A stretch of DNA of 57,342 bases from Comamonas sp. lk (GCA_945869165.1 CAMBNY010000010.1:1-57342); one strand, 5' to 3'. Positions 9,835 to 19,035 are shown, counted from the first letter of the stretch. Program-made: numbers and translations. Notes: generated from the sequence alone by a model not told the origin.

Positions 9835-10278
9835 CTAGGCCGCCCCAGATTGCAAAGGCACCAAGGCATTTATTAGGGCCAATGGTAGCGGCGCAGGCTG
9901 GCGGCTGACGGCATCCACATAGACATGAACAAAATAGCCTTGTGCCGCTGCCCGCGTCTGGCCACTGGCAAAAACGCCTAATTCGTAGCGTACGCTGCTG
10001 CGGCCCCGGTAGGCGACCCGCAAGCCAAGATCCACGGTTTGCGGAAAGGCCAAAGGCGAAAAATAATTGCACTGTGTTTCCACCACCAGACCGATTACCG
10101 CACCTTCGCGGATGTCCAGTGCGCCCTGCTCAATCAAATAAGCGTTCACGGCGGTATCAAACCAGCTGTAATAGACCACGTTGTTCACATGCCCATAGGC
10201 ATCGTTGTCCGCCCAGCGGGTGGTGATGCTGCGCCAGGCAGGAAAGGTGCTGCGCACAGCCGGTTCAGGTTTGGTCAT
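9835..10278 (-). CDS. Acyl-CoA thioesterase, 4-hydroxybenzoyl-CoA thioesterase (YbgC-like) family
   Basis: This is a hotdog-fold thioesterase of 147 residues that hydrolyses an acyl- or aroyl-CoA ester. The active-site region TRWADNDAYGHVNNVVYYSWFD (residues about 20-41) has the Asp in the position used by 4-hydroxybenzoyl-CoA thioesterase and YbgC. It starts at ATG 10278. It is divergent from phaP, with 335 bases between, and upstream of the nitroreductase on the same strand. The substrate is not determinable; the position beside a PHA phasin could be chance. Confidence 0.88.
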   Translation of the reverse strand: MTKPEPAVRSTFPAWRSITTRWADNDAYGHVNNVVYYSWFDTAVNAYLIEQGALDIREGAVIGLVVETQCNYFSPLAFPQTVDLGLRVAYRGRSSVRYELGVFASGQTRAAAQGYFVHVYVDAVSRQPAPLPLALINALVPLQSGAA

Positions 10279-10462
10279 AGCAAGTAGAAAAGGGGTAAAT
10301 CGCCTTGGTTGGGGTGCCGTTGGGGCTTAACGTGGCCGATTCAGTGGCATTTTGCCACCGCAGCGGGAGCAGCGCGGCGTCCAAGCCAAGCCCGCCGAAT
10401 TCGGTGTTTCCGAGGGAAAAGCCGCTTCGGTTTGCCCTAAAACAATAAATTTCCTCTATTTT

Positions 10463-10477
10463 TGCTGCATTGCAACA
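10463..10477 (+). promoter_or_regulatory. Candidate PhaR operator, upstream copy
   Basis: TGCTGCATTGCAACA is repeated with one mismatch at 10521-10535. This copy ends 8 bases before the -35 box of the phaP promoter. TGC/GCA-rich inverted motifs upstream of phasin genes are the known targets of the PHA repressor PhaR. Binding here is inference. Confidence 0.6.
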
Positions 10478-10485
10478 AAAATGTC

Positions 10486-10513
10486 TTGTAAGAGCGCTTT
10501 TCGTCCCTATAAT
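10486..10513 (+). promoter_or_regulatory. Sigma-70-type promoter of phaP
   Basis: TTGTAA (10486-10491) and a consensus TATAAT (10508-10513) are 16 bases apart. Transcription would start near 10520, giving a leader of about 95 bases. The two 15-base repeats flank this promoter. Confidence 0.75.
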
Positions 10514-10520
10514 TCATTCA

Positions 10521-10535
10521 TGCTGCACTGCAACA
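10521..10535 (+). promoter_or_regulatory. Candidate PhaR operator, downstream copy
   Basis: TGCTGCACTGCAACA differs from the copy at 10463-10477 in one base. It covers the predicted transcription start of phaP. The copies are 58 bases apart start to start, a layout that fits repression by blocking RNA polymerase. Confidence 0.62.
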
Positions 10536-10613
10536 TAGCCAACAAAGGCCAGGTTACGGAGCAGATAGTGTTTCTAACCTGGTCTTTTGTAAATTTAACT
10601 TTGGAGTATTTTC

Positions 10614-11165
10614 ATGCTAACCGTAGAACAAGTCGTCGCTTCCCACAAATCCAACCTCGAAACTCTGTTTGGCCTGACCAGCAAAGCTTTCGAAGGCGTT
10701 GAGAAACTGGTGGAACTCAACCTGGCCGCTTCTAAAGCTGCTTTGTCTGAGGCTTCTGCCCACACCCAAACCTTCATGAGCGTCAAAGACGCCCAGGAAC
10801 TGATGGCGCTGCAATCGGGCCTTCTGCAACCATTGGCAGAAAAGACTGCTGCTTACAGCCGTCACCTGTACGACATCGCCAGCGGTGCCGGCGCTGTGTT
10901 CACCAAGACCATGGAAGCCCAAGCAGCTGAAGCCCAGCAAAAAGTGGCCGCTTTGGTTGACAGCGCTGCCAAGAACGCACCCGCAGGCTCTGAGTCCGCA
11001 GTTGCCATGATGAAAAGCACCGTTGCCGCTGCCCACAATGCACTGGAATCGGTTCAAAAAGCTGTCAAGCAAGCTACGGACGTGGCTGAAGCCAACTTCA
11101 ACGCCATGGCAGCGACCGCTACCACGGCTACCAAGCAAGCTACAGCATCCAGCAAAAAGCGTTAA
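10614..11165 (+). CDS. phaP: Phasin family protein (PHA granule-associated)
   Basis: Phasins coat polyhydroxyalkanoate granules and control their size and number. The 183-residue protein has the Burkholderiales phasin N terminus ([21 protein letters not shown]), is almost wholly helical and Ala/Lys/Glu-rich, has no signal peptide or membrane segment, and ends in a basic, Thr/Ala-rich tail ([13 protein letters not shown]). It has a strong promoter and a GGAG ribosome-binding site. Its terminator follows at 11308-11339. It stands alone: no PHA synthase or phaR is in the window. Expression is likely repressed by PhaR when no granules are present. Confidence 0.92.
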   Translation: MLTVEQVVASHKSNLETLFGLTSKAFEGVEKLVELNLAASKAALSEASAHTQTFMSVKDAQELMALQSGLLQPLAEKTAAYSRHLYDIASGAGAVFTKTMEAQAAEAQQKVAALVDSAAKNAPAGSESAVAMMKSTVAAAHNALESVQKAVKQATDVAEANFNAMAATATTATKQATASSKKR

Positions 11166-11307
11166 TCAGTGCGTCGGCAGCAAGTTTCTTTTAATTTCTG
11201 CCGATAACCAAGGGAAAACCCTGATACAGTAGATTCATTGGGAGCGAAAGCTTCCTGTCGATTGTCTCCTCGGATCCTTTCGAAACCTCTGGTTCAGGGA
11301 TCCCTTC

Positions 11308-11339
11308 AAGGCCTCGTTGCAAGACGAGGCCTTTTTTTT
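11308..11339 (+). terminator. Intrinsic terminator of phaP
   Basis: A 10-bp stem AAGGCCTCGT/ACGAGGCCTT (11308-11317 with 11324-11333) with loop TGCAAG is followed by a T run to 11339. It lies 142 bases after the phaP stop; I see no gene between. Confidence 0.9.
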
Positions 11340-11408
11340 GCCTGCTTGTGCGCAGATTGAATGGGCTGATCCAGTGCTATTTTTTGCAACCAAAAAGAGT
11401 CCGGCGCC

Positions 11409-12476
11409 TCAGCGTGATTTAGCGTCCATTGCAGCGCGCAATTGTGGCAATGCAGCAAGCATCGCTTTGCGGCCTGCTTCGATCGAGCGCTTGCGGGATC
11501 CGAAATCCGCGCTAGAAACGCCAAGTAACTGTGGTCGGACTATGACATCAGCGCCTTGCAGCTCCAAGCTATTTATGCTCTTACCCATAATAGTGAAGGT
11601 TTGCAAAAGAATCTCGAGCGTACCGCTGGCAGCGGCACCTTCCGGGGGGCTGGAGATGTCCACCGCAATGATGAGCTCGGCGCCCATTTTTTTTGCGGCA
11701 CGTACTGGCACCGGCGAGACCAGTCCGCCATCCACATACTCATGGTTGCCAATCTTCACGGGTTGAAAAACCGCTGGCACGGCACTGGACGCGCGCACCG
11801 CCATGCCGGTATCGCCGCGCTGGAAAACAATGTCATTGCCACTGTTCAGATCGGTGGCCACGATGCCAAGCGGCATGGGAAGGGCTTCAATTTGCTTTTG
11901 CCCCACTTGCGCGTTCACATACTTTGCAAGCGCTTCGCCACGCAAGGCGCCTCGCGAAAATACCTGTAGCGTCCAATCGGCTATGGTGGCCTCTTCCATG
12001 GTCTCGGCAATGTGCTGCAACTGGGAACCGTTTTTACCGCTGGCATACAGCGCAGCCACCAGGCTGCCTGCCGAGGTGCCGGTCACCAGCACAGGCCGGA
12101 TACCGGCTTCCTCCAACACCTGGATCACACCCACATGGGCAAAGCCTCGCGCAGCGCCACCGCCCAATGCAAGGCCAATGCGCGGCGGTAATTTGATCGC
12201 GGGGCTTGGCGTAACGATTGGAACAGGCGCTTGGGCAGGCGACTCCAATCCCGGGGGCTTTGCGGGCGTGGGCGTGGTCGGCGCGGGAACTTGATCGGAC
12301 GCTAACTTGCTTGGAGGCGCAGTGGGGCCGCTTAGGTCTGCCACAGCGGACTTTTCAGGCGTCGTTATTTGCACCACTCGCTCACCAATCGGCGCTTTGC
12401 TGGGCGGCGCCGAGGCGCAAGCGCCGAGCGTCAACACCACACAAAAATGCAAGCCGGTTTTAAAACTCCGATACAT
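11409..12476 (-). CDS. Patatin-like phospholipase lipoprotein
   Basis: This is a patatin-family serine lipase/esterase of 355 residues. The N terminus is a lipoprotein signal peptide with lipobox LGAC (Cys20), so the protein is probably anchored in the outer membrane. A Pro/Ala/Thr-rich linker (about residues 22-100) follows. The catalytic domain has the oxyanion motif GGGAARG, nucleophile elbow GTSAG (Ser135) and DGG (Asp249), the Ser-Asp dyad of the family. ATG 12476 is chosen because it gives the signal peptide; the in-frame extension to 12614 does not. It is divergent from the small gene at 12537. RssA-like proteins are the nearest relatives; the natural substrate is unknown. Confidence 0.9.
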   Translation of the reverse strand: MYRSFKTGLHFCVVLTLGACASAPPSKAPIGERVVQITTPEKSAVADLSGPTAPPSKLASDQVPAPTTPTPAKPPGLESPAQAPVPIVTPSPAIKLPPRIGLALGGGAARGFAHVGVIQVLEEAGIRPVLVTGTSAGSLVAALYASGKNGSQLQHIAETMEEATIADWTLQVFSRGALRGEALAKYVNAQVGQKQIEALPMPLGIVATDLNSGNDIVFQRGDTGMAVRASSAVPAVFQPVKIGNHEYVDGGLVSPVPVRAAKKMGAELIIAVDISSPPEGAAASGTLEILLQTFTIMGKSINSLELQGADVIVRPQLLGVSSADFGSRKRSIEAGRKAMLAALPQLRAAMDAKSR

Positions 12477-12536
12477 ATGCGCCCTATCGCTGTGTGACAA
12501 TGAAAAAACGTATTGTGCAGGACAAAGGAAAACCAA

Positions 12537-12764
12537 ATGGCACGTCCGGCTCCCTGGGCAACGAAAGTCGCCGCAGTAATTCAAGCAGGGAATAAGCCAG
12601 CTGCACTGGCCCAAATCAAAGTTGCGCCTTCGGTTCGCGAGCTACAGGCTCTACGCGCGCTAATGATGAAACACACGCAATGGAAAGCCGACAAATTACT
12701 GTTGCAGGCCGTGGACGACCAAGTCGCTAGCCTGTCGCACCCCCGCTTGCACCGCTCGCCCTGA
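12537..12764 (+). CDS. Conserved small hypothetical protein
   Basis: I do not recognise this 75-residue protein. It starts at ATG 12537, seven bases after an AAAGGA ribosome-binding site. It is soluble, basic and Ala/Leu-rich, with no signal peptide, cysteine pair or membrane segment; it looks helical (residues about 12-65). It is divergent from the patatin gene with only 60 bases between the start codons, so both promoters must share that gap. A 6-bp inverted repeat (12788-12793 with 12804-12809) without a T run lies just downstream. Confidence 0.65.
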   Translation: MARPAPWATKVAAVIQAGNKPAALAQIKVAPSVRELQALRALMMKHTQWKADKLLLQAVDDQVASLSHPRLHRSP

Positions 12765-12822
12765 AAGCTTAGCTAAAACTTGCGGGCGTGCGGCGCTAAG
12801 CGACCGCACATACAGGCGGCTT

Positions 12823-13026
12823 TCAGGAAACGGAGGGCTTCTTGTGTTTGCCGACTTTGTGCTTCTTGGCACTGACTTTGTGGGCGTGCTTTTTTGCAGC
12901 CTTCTTGTTCGGCTTCATCGCGGTTTCGGTACCTGCGAGTGTCACGGTAGGTTCGGTCTGGGCCAATGCCACGGTGGCACCAAGAGCAATAACGAGGCCA
13001 ACGACAAACGATTGCAATTTCATCAT
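12823..13026 (-). CDS. Small secreted Lys/His-rich protein
   Basis: This is a 67-residue precursor with a clear Sec signal peptide (MKLQSFVVGL... cleaved after ALA, about residue 25 from the second Met). The mature part of about 42 residues is extremely basic: its last 25 residues are mainly Lys, His and Ala in KKH/HKV/KHKK patterns, with no Cys. AAGGAT precedes two tandem ATG codons (13026 and 13023), and either could be used. Such tails are seen in acid-shock-type and metal- or polyanion-binding periplasmic peptides, but there is no basis for a specific function. It is downstream of nagZ on the same strand, past the nagZ terminator. Confidence 0.68.
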   Translation of the reverse strand: MMKLQSFVVGLVIALGATVALAQTEPTVTLAGTETAMKPNKKAAKKHAHKVSAKKHKVGKHKKPSVS

Positions 13027-13124
13027 TTTTATCCTTAAAAGCAGATTTCGATCATCAGGACCGACTCCAATGAATGCTAGCGCGCCCCACGCGGGCACAT
13101 GCCTCAGCTTTGGCGCGCAAGCGC

Positions 13125-13147
13125 AAAAAAGCAAAGCGCGTCGCTTT
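13125..13147 (-). terminator. Intrinsic terminator of nagZ
   Basis: On the minus strand AAAGCG and CGCTTT (13142-13147 with 13133-13138) form a 6-bp stem around a 3-base loop, followed by GC and six T (13130-13125). It lies 9 bases past the nagZ stop codon and closes the long yceD-to-nagZ run. Confidence 0.65.
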
Positions 13148-13155
13148 CGGAATGC

Positions 13156-14256
13156 TTAGGGTAAGGCCGTCAAAGCTCGCTGGTATTTCGAAGATTGCAG
13201 CATGCTGGCCCAATCCAAGGCGTGCATTTTGGGTAAGAGGGATAGGCGCCGTGCGTGGCTTTCTGCCTCAGGCTGAAAGAGGCCATCCTCTCCCGCTTGG
13301 CTGAGCTCAGCGAGCACCGTGTCTAGAGGCGAATCGCCGGGCGTGCCTAGCAGGGACTGGTTGCACAGCAAAGCCATATCGCAACCGGCATGCAAGGCGG
13401 CTAGCACTGCTTGGGAAGCGCTAATTTCGCGACCTTGCACTTGGCGCGCACCGGCCATGGACAAATCATCGCTGAAAATTGCGCCGCTAAAGCCCAGGCT
13501 TTCCCGTAATATTTTTTGTAACCAAATCGAGGAAAAGCCGGCGGGCAGGCTGTCGACCTTGGGGTAGACCACGTGCGCCGGCATGACTGCCTGCAACACC
13601 AGGTCCAGCATGGCATAGGGCGCGGCGTCTTCCGCAAGAATGGTGCGCAAGCTGCGCTTATCCAATGGCACCGCAAGGTGCGAATCGGCATGCGCAAATC
13701 CGTGGCCGGGGAAATGTTTAGCGCAATGGGCTAGGCCCGCTTGCGCCATACCTTGCATCAGGCTTTGGGCCAGCAGGCTGACGATGCGCGCATCGTCGGA
13801 AAAAGCGCGATTACCAATCACGCCGCTGGTGCCGTAATCGAGGTCAAGTACCGGGGCAAAACTCATGTCCACACCACAGGCGCGCAATTGCGTGCCCATC
13901 ACATACCCACATGCTAGCGCGGCGCGGCTGGCGGCCAAAGGCCCGGCCTGGCGACCCGCGCGGGGCGCAGCCACAAACATTTCACCCAGCAGGCGCATGG
14001 GCGGCAGATGCACAAACCCGTCGATGCGAAAGCGTTGCACCCGACCGCCCTCGTGGTCCACGGCGATTAACAGGTCCGGACGCAGCCGCTTGATACCGGC
14101 ACACAAGGCTGTCAATTGCGCACGGTTTTCCCAATTGCGGCCAAACAAAATCAAGCCGCCTACCAGCGGATGGCGAAGGCGTTTTTTGTCCACTGCAGTT
14201 AACTGCGTTCCCGCGATGTCAATCATCAAGGGCGAATGTTGATTCGTCGTTTTCAT
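13156..14256 (-). CDS. nagZ: Beta-N-acetylhexosaminidase
   Basis: This cytoplasmic glycoside hydrolase family 3 enzyme removes GlcNAc from anhydro-muropeptides during cell-wall recycling. The 366-residue protein has the substrate-binding DHEGGRVQRF segment (about residues 67-76), the mobile catalytic loop KHFPGHGFAHADSH with its His, and the nucleophile motif SDDLSM. ATG 14256 is chosen; upstream in-frame codons to 14310 overlap acpS and lack family sequence. The start is 10 bases after the acpS stop, so it is the last gene of the pdxJ-acpS-nagZ group. The C-terminal part is slightly longer than in E. coli (341 residues). Confidence 0.95.
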   Translation of the reverse strand: MKTTNQHSPLMIDIAGTQLTAVDKKRLRHPLVGGLILFGRNWENRAQLTALCAGIKRLRPDLLIAVDHEGGRVQRFRIDGFVHLPPMRLLGEMFVAAPRAGRQAGPLAASRAALACGYVMGTQLRACGVDMSFAPVLDLDYGTSGVIGNRAFSDDARIVSLLAQSLMQGMAQAGLAHCAKHFPGHGFAHADSHLAVPLDKRSLRTILAEDAAPYAMLDLVLQAVMPAHVVYPKVDSLPAGFSSIWLQKILRESLGFSGAIFSDDLSMAGARQVQGREISASQAVLAALHAGCDMALLCNQSLLGTPGDSPLDTVLAELSQAGEDGLFQPEAESHARRLSLLPKMHALDWASMLQSSKYQRALTALP

Positions 14257-14266
14257 GCCAAGAGTC

Positions 14267-14737
14267 TTAAGTCGCAGCGGTGCGCAAAGCACCGGCAGCT
14301 TCAGCAGCATCGTCGCCCTGCGCAGGTAGCGACGCTTGCGCGACGGGGCGAGACTCGATGATGCAAAAACTCACAGCGTAGTCGGTTTCATCGCTCAGGC
14401 TAATTTGCGCGTGCAAACCGCGCGCCTCACACCAATCTTTTAAAGCACCATGCAAAACCACGACGGGTGCACCGCTAGGAAGCTTGGCTATTTCGCAGGA
14501 GCGCCAGGTCATGGGCATGCGCATGCCCAAACCGACGGCTTTGCTAAAGGCTTCTTTGGCGCTGAAACGGGTTGCTACATAGCGCACACCGCGCTCGGGC
14601 CAACGGTGGCTGCGGGCCTTCCAGGTCGCCAATTCACCAGGAGCTAGGACTTTGGCCGCAAAGCGCTCGCCATGGCGCTCTAGGCTGTCGCGGATGCGGC
14701 GCACATCGCAAATATCCGTGCCAATACCGAAAATCAT
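14267..14737 (-). CDS. acpS: Holo-[acyl-carrier-protein] synthase
   Basis: AcpS transfers 4'-phosphopantetheine from CoA to the serine of acyl carrier protein, making the carrier encoded at 24811 active. The 156-residue protein has the two Mg/CoA-binding motifs [12 protein letters not shown] (residues 4-15) and [11 protein letters not shown] (about 57-67). The last 25 residues, Ala-rich, extend past the usual family length of about 125. It overlaps pdxJ by four bases (ATGA), a conserved arrangement implying translational coupling. Confidence 0.95.
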   Translation of the reverse strand: MIFGIGTDICDVRRIRDSLERHGERFAAKVLAPGELATWKARSHRWPERGVRYVATRFSAKEAFSKAVGLGMRMPMTWRSCEIAKLPSGAPVVVLHGALKDWCEARGLHAQISLSDETDYAVSFCIIESRPVAQASLPAQGDDAAEAAGALRTAAT

Positions 14738-15492
14738 GGACGTAAACAGAGCAAATAGGCCTTGACCGCATCTGCATACCCGCGCTCCAATGCGTCGCCA
14801 ATCAGCGCGTGCCCGATGGAAACTTCGCGGACACCGGGCACCGCACGGACGAACGCGCCCAGGTTGTCAAGATTGAGGTCGTGCCCGGCATTGAGTCCCA
14901 AACCCGCCTCAGTGGCGGCGCGCGCAGCTTGCGCAAAACGCTCCAGTTGCACCTGCGCACCGTCCGTGCCCCAGGCCGCCGCATAAGGCTCGGTGTACAA
15001 CTCCACCCGATCAGCACCCACGCTTTTGGCGCCCGCCATGGCGTCGGCCTGCGCATCCATGAACAAACTGACGCGCACGCCCCAGGCCCGCGATTGGGCA
15101 ATCAAGGGCCTCAGCACTGCATCGTCCTGCGGAAAACTCCAACCGTGGTCGCTGGTGAGTTGGCCCTCGCCATCGGGCACAAAGGTCAGCTGATGCAGGG
15201 GTAGATTGCGCGCTACCAGGTCGGCGGCCAGGTCCATGAGGTTGTGCAGTGGGTTACCTTCCACATTGAATTCGCGGTCCGGCCACTGCTGCATTAACTC
15301 CGCCAGTTCTAGCACATCACTGCCCCGGATATGCCGTGCGTCCGGGCGCGGATGTACGGTAATACCCGACGCCCCAGCCTGCAAACACAGCGTAGCCGCT
15401 CGCGTCACGCTAGGGATACCCAAGTGGCGGGTATTGCGCACCAAGGCCACTTTATTCAGATTGACAGACAGCGCGGTGAAGGAGGTATGCAT
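14734..15492 (-). CDS. pdxJ: Pyridoxine 5'-phosphate synthase
   Basis: PdxJ condenses 3-amino-2-oxopropyl phosphate with 1-deoxy-D-xylulose 5-phosphate to form pyridoxine 5'-phosphate. This 252-residue TIM-barrel protein shows [15 protein letters not shown] at the N terminus (residues 8-22), the substrate-binding [13 protein letters not shown] (43-55), the FNVEGNP strand and the GHDLNLDNL loop near the C terminus. It starts at ATG 15492, which also matches the family start. It overlaps acpS by four bases and follows recO by 49 bases on the same strand. Confidence 0.96.
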   Translation of the reverse strand: MHTSFTALSVNLNKVALVRNTRHLGIPSVTRAATLCLQAGASGITVHPRPDARHIRGSDVLELAELMQQWPDREFNVEGNPLHNLMDLAADLVARNLPLHQLTFVPDGEGQLTSDHGWSFPQDDAVLRPLIAQSRAWGVRVSLFMDAQADAMAGAKSVGADRVELYTEPYAAAWGTDGAQVQLERFAQAARAATEAGLGLNAGHDLNLDNLGAFVRAVPGVREVSIGHALIGDALERGYADAVKAYLLCLRP

Positions 15493-15541
15493 GGCAAGTG
15501 GGCGGCGCTTATGGTTTCAAAGCTTGAAAGGAAGAATAGAA

Positions 15542-16291
15542 CTAATAGGACTGGATGTCCACCATCATCTGGCGGGTGCGCAAGCTGCGCACCCCGCAAT
15601 GGTAGTGCAGCAGCGTGCGCAACAAGGGCTTGAGCGCCGCGCTTAACGGGGCGCAGGCGCGCAGCGTATGGACGAAGCTGCCGCCCTCACCCAAGGCTGC
15701 TTGCAGGTTCGTCCATTGGGCGCCGGTCAAAAAAGCCCGGTCGTCGGCATGGGCCTGGCGCAGCCCGCCTTCGGGCACCAGGGTGTAGGCCAGATCGGCT
15801 TCCAGTGCCGCCAAGGTGAGGGTTTGCACATCGAGTTGGGGCAGCAAGCCCACTTCACGCAGCAGCAGCAGCTCATAGCTGCGCAGAGCCGCTTCCAATA
15901 CTTCGTCGTGTGCGCTGGCCAGCACCGCGACGACGCTGGCATAGACATCGAACAAAACCGGGTGCGGATCGTCACGCGCCAGGAGCGTGAGCAAGAGTTC
16001 GTTGAGGTAATAACCCGAGAGCAAAGCCTCGCCGGTGGGCATGACATGGCCGCCCTGCCACTCGGCGCTTTTGAGGGTACGGATTTCGGCATCCCCGCCG
16101 AATGCCAGATGCAAGCGCTGCAAAGGAAGCAGCACAGGCCGAAAACTGGAGCTCGGCCGTTTGGCGCCTTTAGCGATCAGGGCGATGCGCCCATGGTGGC
16201 GAGTAAACACCTCCAAAATGAGGCTCGATTCGCTCCAGTCGTAGCGGTGCAGTACAAACGCAGGTTCGTCTGCAATGCGCTTCACAGCCAT
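15542..16291 (-). CDS. recO: DNA repair protein RecO
   Basis: RecO anneals complementary strands and, with RecR, helps load RecA onto SSB-coated DNA. The 249-residue protein has the N-terminal OB-fold ([37 protein letters not shown] split over residues 10-47) followed by the helical domain. As in many betaproteobacteria the zinc-binding cysteines are not evident. The ATG at 16291 directly follows the era stop codon with no gap, the usual era-recO order. Confidence 0.93.
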   Translation of the reverse strand: MAVKRIADEPAFVLHRYDWSESSLILEVFTRHHGRIALIAKGAKRPSSSFRPVLLPLQRLHLAFGGDAEIRTLKSAEWQGGHVMPTGEALLSGYYLNELLLTLLARDDPHPVLFDVYASVVAVLASAHDEVLEAALRSYELLLLREVGLLPQLDVQTLTLAALEADLAYTLVPEGGLRQAHADDRAFLTGAQWTNLQAALGEGGSFVHTLRACAPLSAALKPLLRTLLHYHCGVRSLRTRQMMVDIQSY

Positions 16292-17323
16292 TTACTCGTA
16301 TCCGAAAGAGCGCACGCGCGCTTCGTCGTCGGCCCAGCCAGAGCGCACTTTGACCCACATTTCGATAAACACTTTGGCATCGAGCAATTTTTCCAACTCG
16401 ACCCGGGTTTCGGTGCCTATGCGTTTAATCCGCTCGCCCTTGTCGCCGATGACCATGGCTTTGTGGCCATCACGTTCGACGACGATAGTGGCAGCAATAC
16501 GCAGCAATCGCTTTTGTTTGCCGCGTCCGGCTTCTTCTTCAAATTTGTCGATGACCACGGTCGATGTGTAGGGCAATTCGTCGCCTGTAAGGCGGAACAA
16601 TTTCTCCCGCACGGTTTCGCTGGCCAGGAATTTTTCGCTGCGGTCGGTCAGCTCATCTTGGGCGTACCACCAGGCTTGCTCGGGCAAGTATTTTTCGCAA
16701 ATACCCAGCATGCGCTCGATGTCCTTGGCATTTTTAGCCGACATGGGCACAAACTCGGCAAAGGGGTGGCGCTGCTGCATCTCCTGCAGCCAGGGCGCAA
16801 TGTCGGCGCGGCGGTTCACTTGATCAAGCTTATTGGCCACCAGCAATGTGGGCACTTCTTTGCTGAGCAAGGCCAGCACTTTGGCATCGGCTTGGTTGAA
16901 CATACCGGCCTCGACCACAAACAAAATCAGGTCCACATCGCCCACCGCGCCCAGCACGGTTTTGTTGAGCGAGCGATTGAGGGCGTTGTTGTGCCGGGTC
17001 TGGAAACCGGGCGTATCGACAAACACAAATTGCGAGGCGCCGCGCGTGTGCATACCGGTGATACGGTGGCGCGTAGTTTGGGCTTTGCGCGAGGTGATGC
17101 TGATTTTTTGCCCGACCAATGCATTCATCAGCGTGGACTTGCCCACATTGGGTTTGCCCACAATCGCGACCAAACCGCAGCGCTGGCCGGCAGTGCCCTG
17201 CGCGCCCGCTTCGGCCAAGCGCGGCATGGTTTTAAGCAAACCTGCGAGCATGCTGTCCACATCTTGCTCCTGCGGCACCTCCGGGTCCAGCGCTGGAGAA
17301 CTTGCTTTGTTTTTAGTTGGCAT
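16292..17323 (-). CDS. era: GTPase Era
   Basis: Era is a GTP-binding 16S rRNA-binding protein needed for 30S subunit maturation. The protein is 343 residues: G1 motif GKPNVGKST (residues 56-64), G3 DTPGF, G4 NKLD, and a C-terminal KH domain ([25 protein letters not shown]). I chose ATG 17323, which overlaps the rnc end by 11 bases; an upstream in-frame codon at 17398 lies inside rnc and adds no family sequence. About 48 residues precede the GTPase core, longer than in E. coli Era, a common feature in this order. Confidence 0.96.
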   Translation of the reverse strand: MPTKNKASSPALDPEVPQEQDVDSMLAGLLKTMPRLAEAGAQGTAGQRCGLVAIVGKPNVGKSTLMNALVGQKISITSRKAQTTRHRITGMHTRGASQFVFVDTPGFQTRHNNALNRSLNKTVLGAVGDVDLILFVVEAGMFNQADAKVLALLSKEVPTLLVANKLDQVNRRADIAPWLQEMQQRHPFAEFVPMSAKNAKDIERMLGICEKYLPEQAWWYAQDELTDRSEKFLASETVREKLFRLTGDELPYTSTVVIDKFEEEAGRGKQKRLLRIAATIVVERDGHKAMVIGDKGERIKRIGTETRVELEKLLDAKVFIEMWVKVRSGWADDEARVRSFGYE

Positions 17324-18005
17324 GCGGGGCTTTGGAGTGAATAGTTTGCAGCATGGCGCTGGCAGCGGCTTGCTCGGCGGCGCGGCGCGAACCACCAATG
17401 CCGCGCTCTACCAAGGACAGTTGCGCAATTTCGCACGCCACATCGAATGTCTGCTGGTGCGCCGCGCCCAAGGTGTTGACCACTTTGTAGTCGGGCAAGG
17501 GCATTTTGCGCGCCTGCAGCCATTCTTGCAATTCGGTCTTGGGGTCTTTGCCAATGGCGGCCATGCCCGGGTTGACATCGACTTTGTCAAACAAGCGTTG
17601 TACCAGGCCCTGCGCTGCGGGGTAACCGGCATCCAGGTAAATGGCGCCAATAATCGCCTCCAGCGCATCGGCCAGGATGGACGGACGCTTAGAGCCGCCC
17701 GAACGCATCTCACCATCACCGAGTTTGAGCAGGGGCGACAGGCCCAAATCCAAAGCCAGCTTGTGCAATGTCTCCTGGCGCACCAGATTGGCGCGCACGC
17801 GGGACAGGTCGCCTTCGGGCAGTGATTGCAACTTGGCGTACAAAAAATCCGATACCGCCAGGCTGAGCACGGAGTCGCCCAAGAATTCCAAGCGCTCGTA
17901 ATGGTCGGAAGAAAAGCTACGGTGCGTTAAGGCCTGCGCTAGCAAGGTCGGATGCTTGAATTCATGTTGCAGGCGTTGCTGCAATTGCGCAAGCTCGGGT
18001 TTCAC
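17313..18005 (-). CDS. rnc: Ribonuclease III
   Basis: RNase III cleaves double-stranded RNA in rRNA precursors and some mRNAs. This 230-residue protein has the signature [11 protein letters not shown] with catalytic Glu40 and Asp44, the second metal pair Asp113 and Glu116 ([16 protein letters not shown]), and a C-terminal double-stranded RNA-binding domain (about 155-225). It starts at GTG 18005. The 64 bases between lepB and rnc contain no gene; in many betaproteobacteria a DUF4845 membrane protein sits there. Confidence 0.97.
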   Translation of the reverse strand: MKPELAQLQQRLQHEFKHPTLLAQALTHRSFSSDHYERLEFLGDSVLSLAVSDFLYAKLQSLPEGDLSRVRANLVRQETLHKLALDLGLSPLLKLGDGEMRSGGSKRPSILADALEAIIGAIYLDAGYPAAQGLVQRLFDKVDVNPGMAAIGKDPKTELQEWLQARKMPLPDYKVVNTLGAAHQQTFDVACEIAQLSLVERGIGGSRRAAEQAAASAMLQTIHSKAPHAN

Positions 18006-18069
18006 GGTGCGCCCTTATGCCGCAGTACTACCGGCGCGCAGCGCGCCGCTGGTCTGATTTGCCCCAGCA

Positions 18070-19035
18070 TTAATGGAAGGGCCCGACGCGCTTGAGGTTG
18101 CCGAAGTTCATCCATACAAAAAAGGCTTTACCGACAATGTTTTTCTCTGGTACAAAGCCCCAGTAACGCGAGTCCATGGAGTTGTCGCGGTTGTCCCCCA
18201 TCATGAAAAAGTGGCCCTCGGGCACCTTGCAGGTCACGCCCTCGATGGTGTAGGCGCAGCCCTCGGAACCGGGGAATTTATCGGCTCCCGGAACGAAAGC
18301 CGGGCGCTGCTCGTCATTGAGTACGCGGTGGCTTTGGGTGCCGAATTTTTCTTCGAATTGCTTGAAGTAGCGCATCGCGTCTTCATCAAAAAATTCGGGC
18401 ACCGAATCGGTGGGAACCGCTTGGCCGTTAATGGTCAGGCGCTTATTCAGATAGGCCACGGTGTCGCCGGGCACACCGACCACGCGCTTGATGTAGTCCA
18501 GGCTGGGCTTGGGCGGGTAGCGGAACACCATCACATCGCCACGCTGGGGCTTTTCGCCCTCGGTGATTTTGGTGTTGAGCACCGGCAGGCGCAGGCCATA
18601 GTGAAATTTATTGACCAAAATCAGATCGCCCACCAGCAGGGTAGGAATCATGGAGCCCGAGGGAATCTTGAAGGGTTCGACGATAAATGAACGCAGAAAA
18701 AACACCGAAATAATGACCGGAAAGAGCCCGGCGGTCCAATCCAGCCACCAGGGCTGGGCGAGTATGGTTTCAGTGGCCTGGGCAATATCGCCATCGACGC
18801 GGGCAATGCCTTTGCTCTGTAAATCGGCGCGGCGCTTGTCATCGGCCTCTTGCAATTGACGTGCAGCCGATTGGCGCGCGGGGAAAAAGTAAAAACGCTC
18901 AGCCAACCAATAAACACCGGTCACCGAAGAGGCCATGAACAGCAGAAATGCAAAATTGCCTTCCACCGCGCCGGAAAACCAGGCGCCGGCATAGACCACA
19001 AACGCGGCAAGTACTAAAGCGGTAATGAAAGGCAT
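18070..19035 (-). CDS. lepB: Signal peptidase I
   Basis: LepB removes Sec/Tat signal peptides on the periplasmic side of the inner membrane. The 321-residue protein has two N-terminal membrane regions (about residues 1-50 and 103-118), then the catalytic domain with SGSMIPTL (nucleophile Ser128), general base Lys183 (YIKRVVGVPGD) and box E GDNRDNSMDSR. The ATG at 19035 overlaps the lepA stop by one base (TGATG), showing tight coupling with lepA. Confidence 0.96.
   Translation of the reverse strand: MPFITALVLAAFVVYAGAWFSGAVEGNFAFLLFMASSVTGVYWLAERFYFFPARQSAARQLQEADDKRRADLQSKGIARVDGDIAQATETILAQPWWLDWTAGLFPVIISVFFLRSFIVEPFKIPSGSMIPTLLVGDLILVNKFHYGLRLPVLNTKITEGEKPQRGDVMVFRYPPKPSLDYIKRVVGVPGDTVAYLNKRLTINGQAVPTDSVPEFFDEDAMRYFKQFEEKFGTQSHRVLNDEQRPAFVPGADKFPGSEGCAYTIEGVTCKVPEGHFFMMGDNRDNSMDSRYWGFVPEKNIVGKAFFVWMNFGNLKRVGPFH

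Larger units (their letters stand above)
10279..10613. other. 335-base intergenic region between thioesterase and phaP
   Basis: The left half (10279-10440) shows no gene or clear motif. The right half is AT-rich and holds the phaP promoter, two near-identical 15-base repeats, and the phaP ribosome-binding site GGAG ending about 8 bases before ATG 10614. Confidence 0.8.

Noticed and set aside
15668..17344. 558-codon plus-strand frame across recO, era and rnc
   Set aside because: It is antisense to three well-supported genes and its His/Gln/Phe-rich composition is typical of shadow frames in GC-rich DNA.
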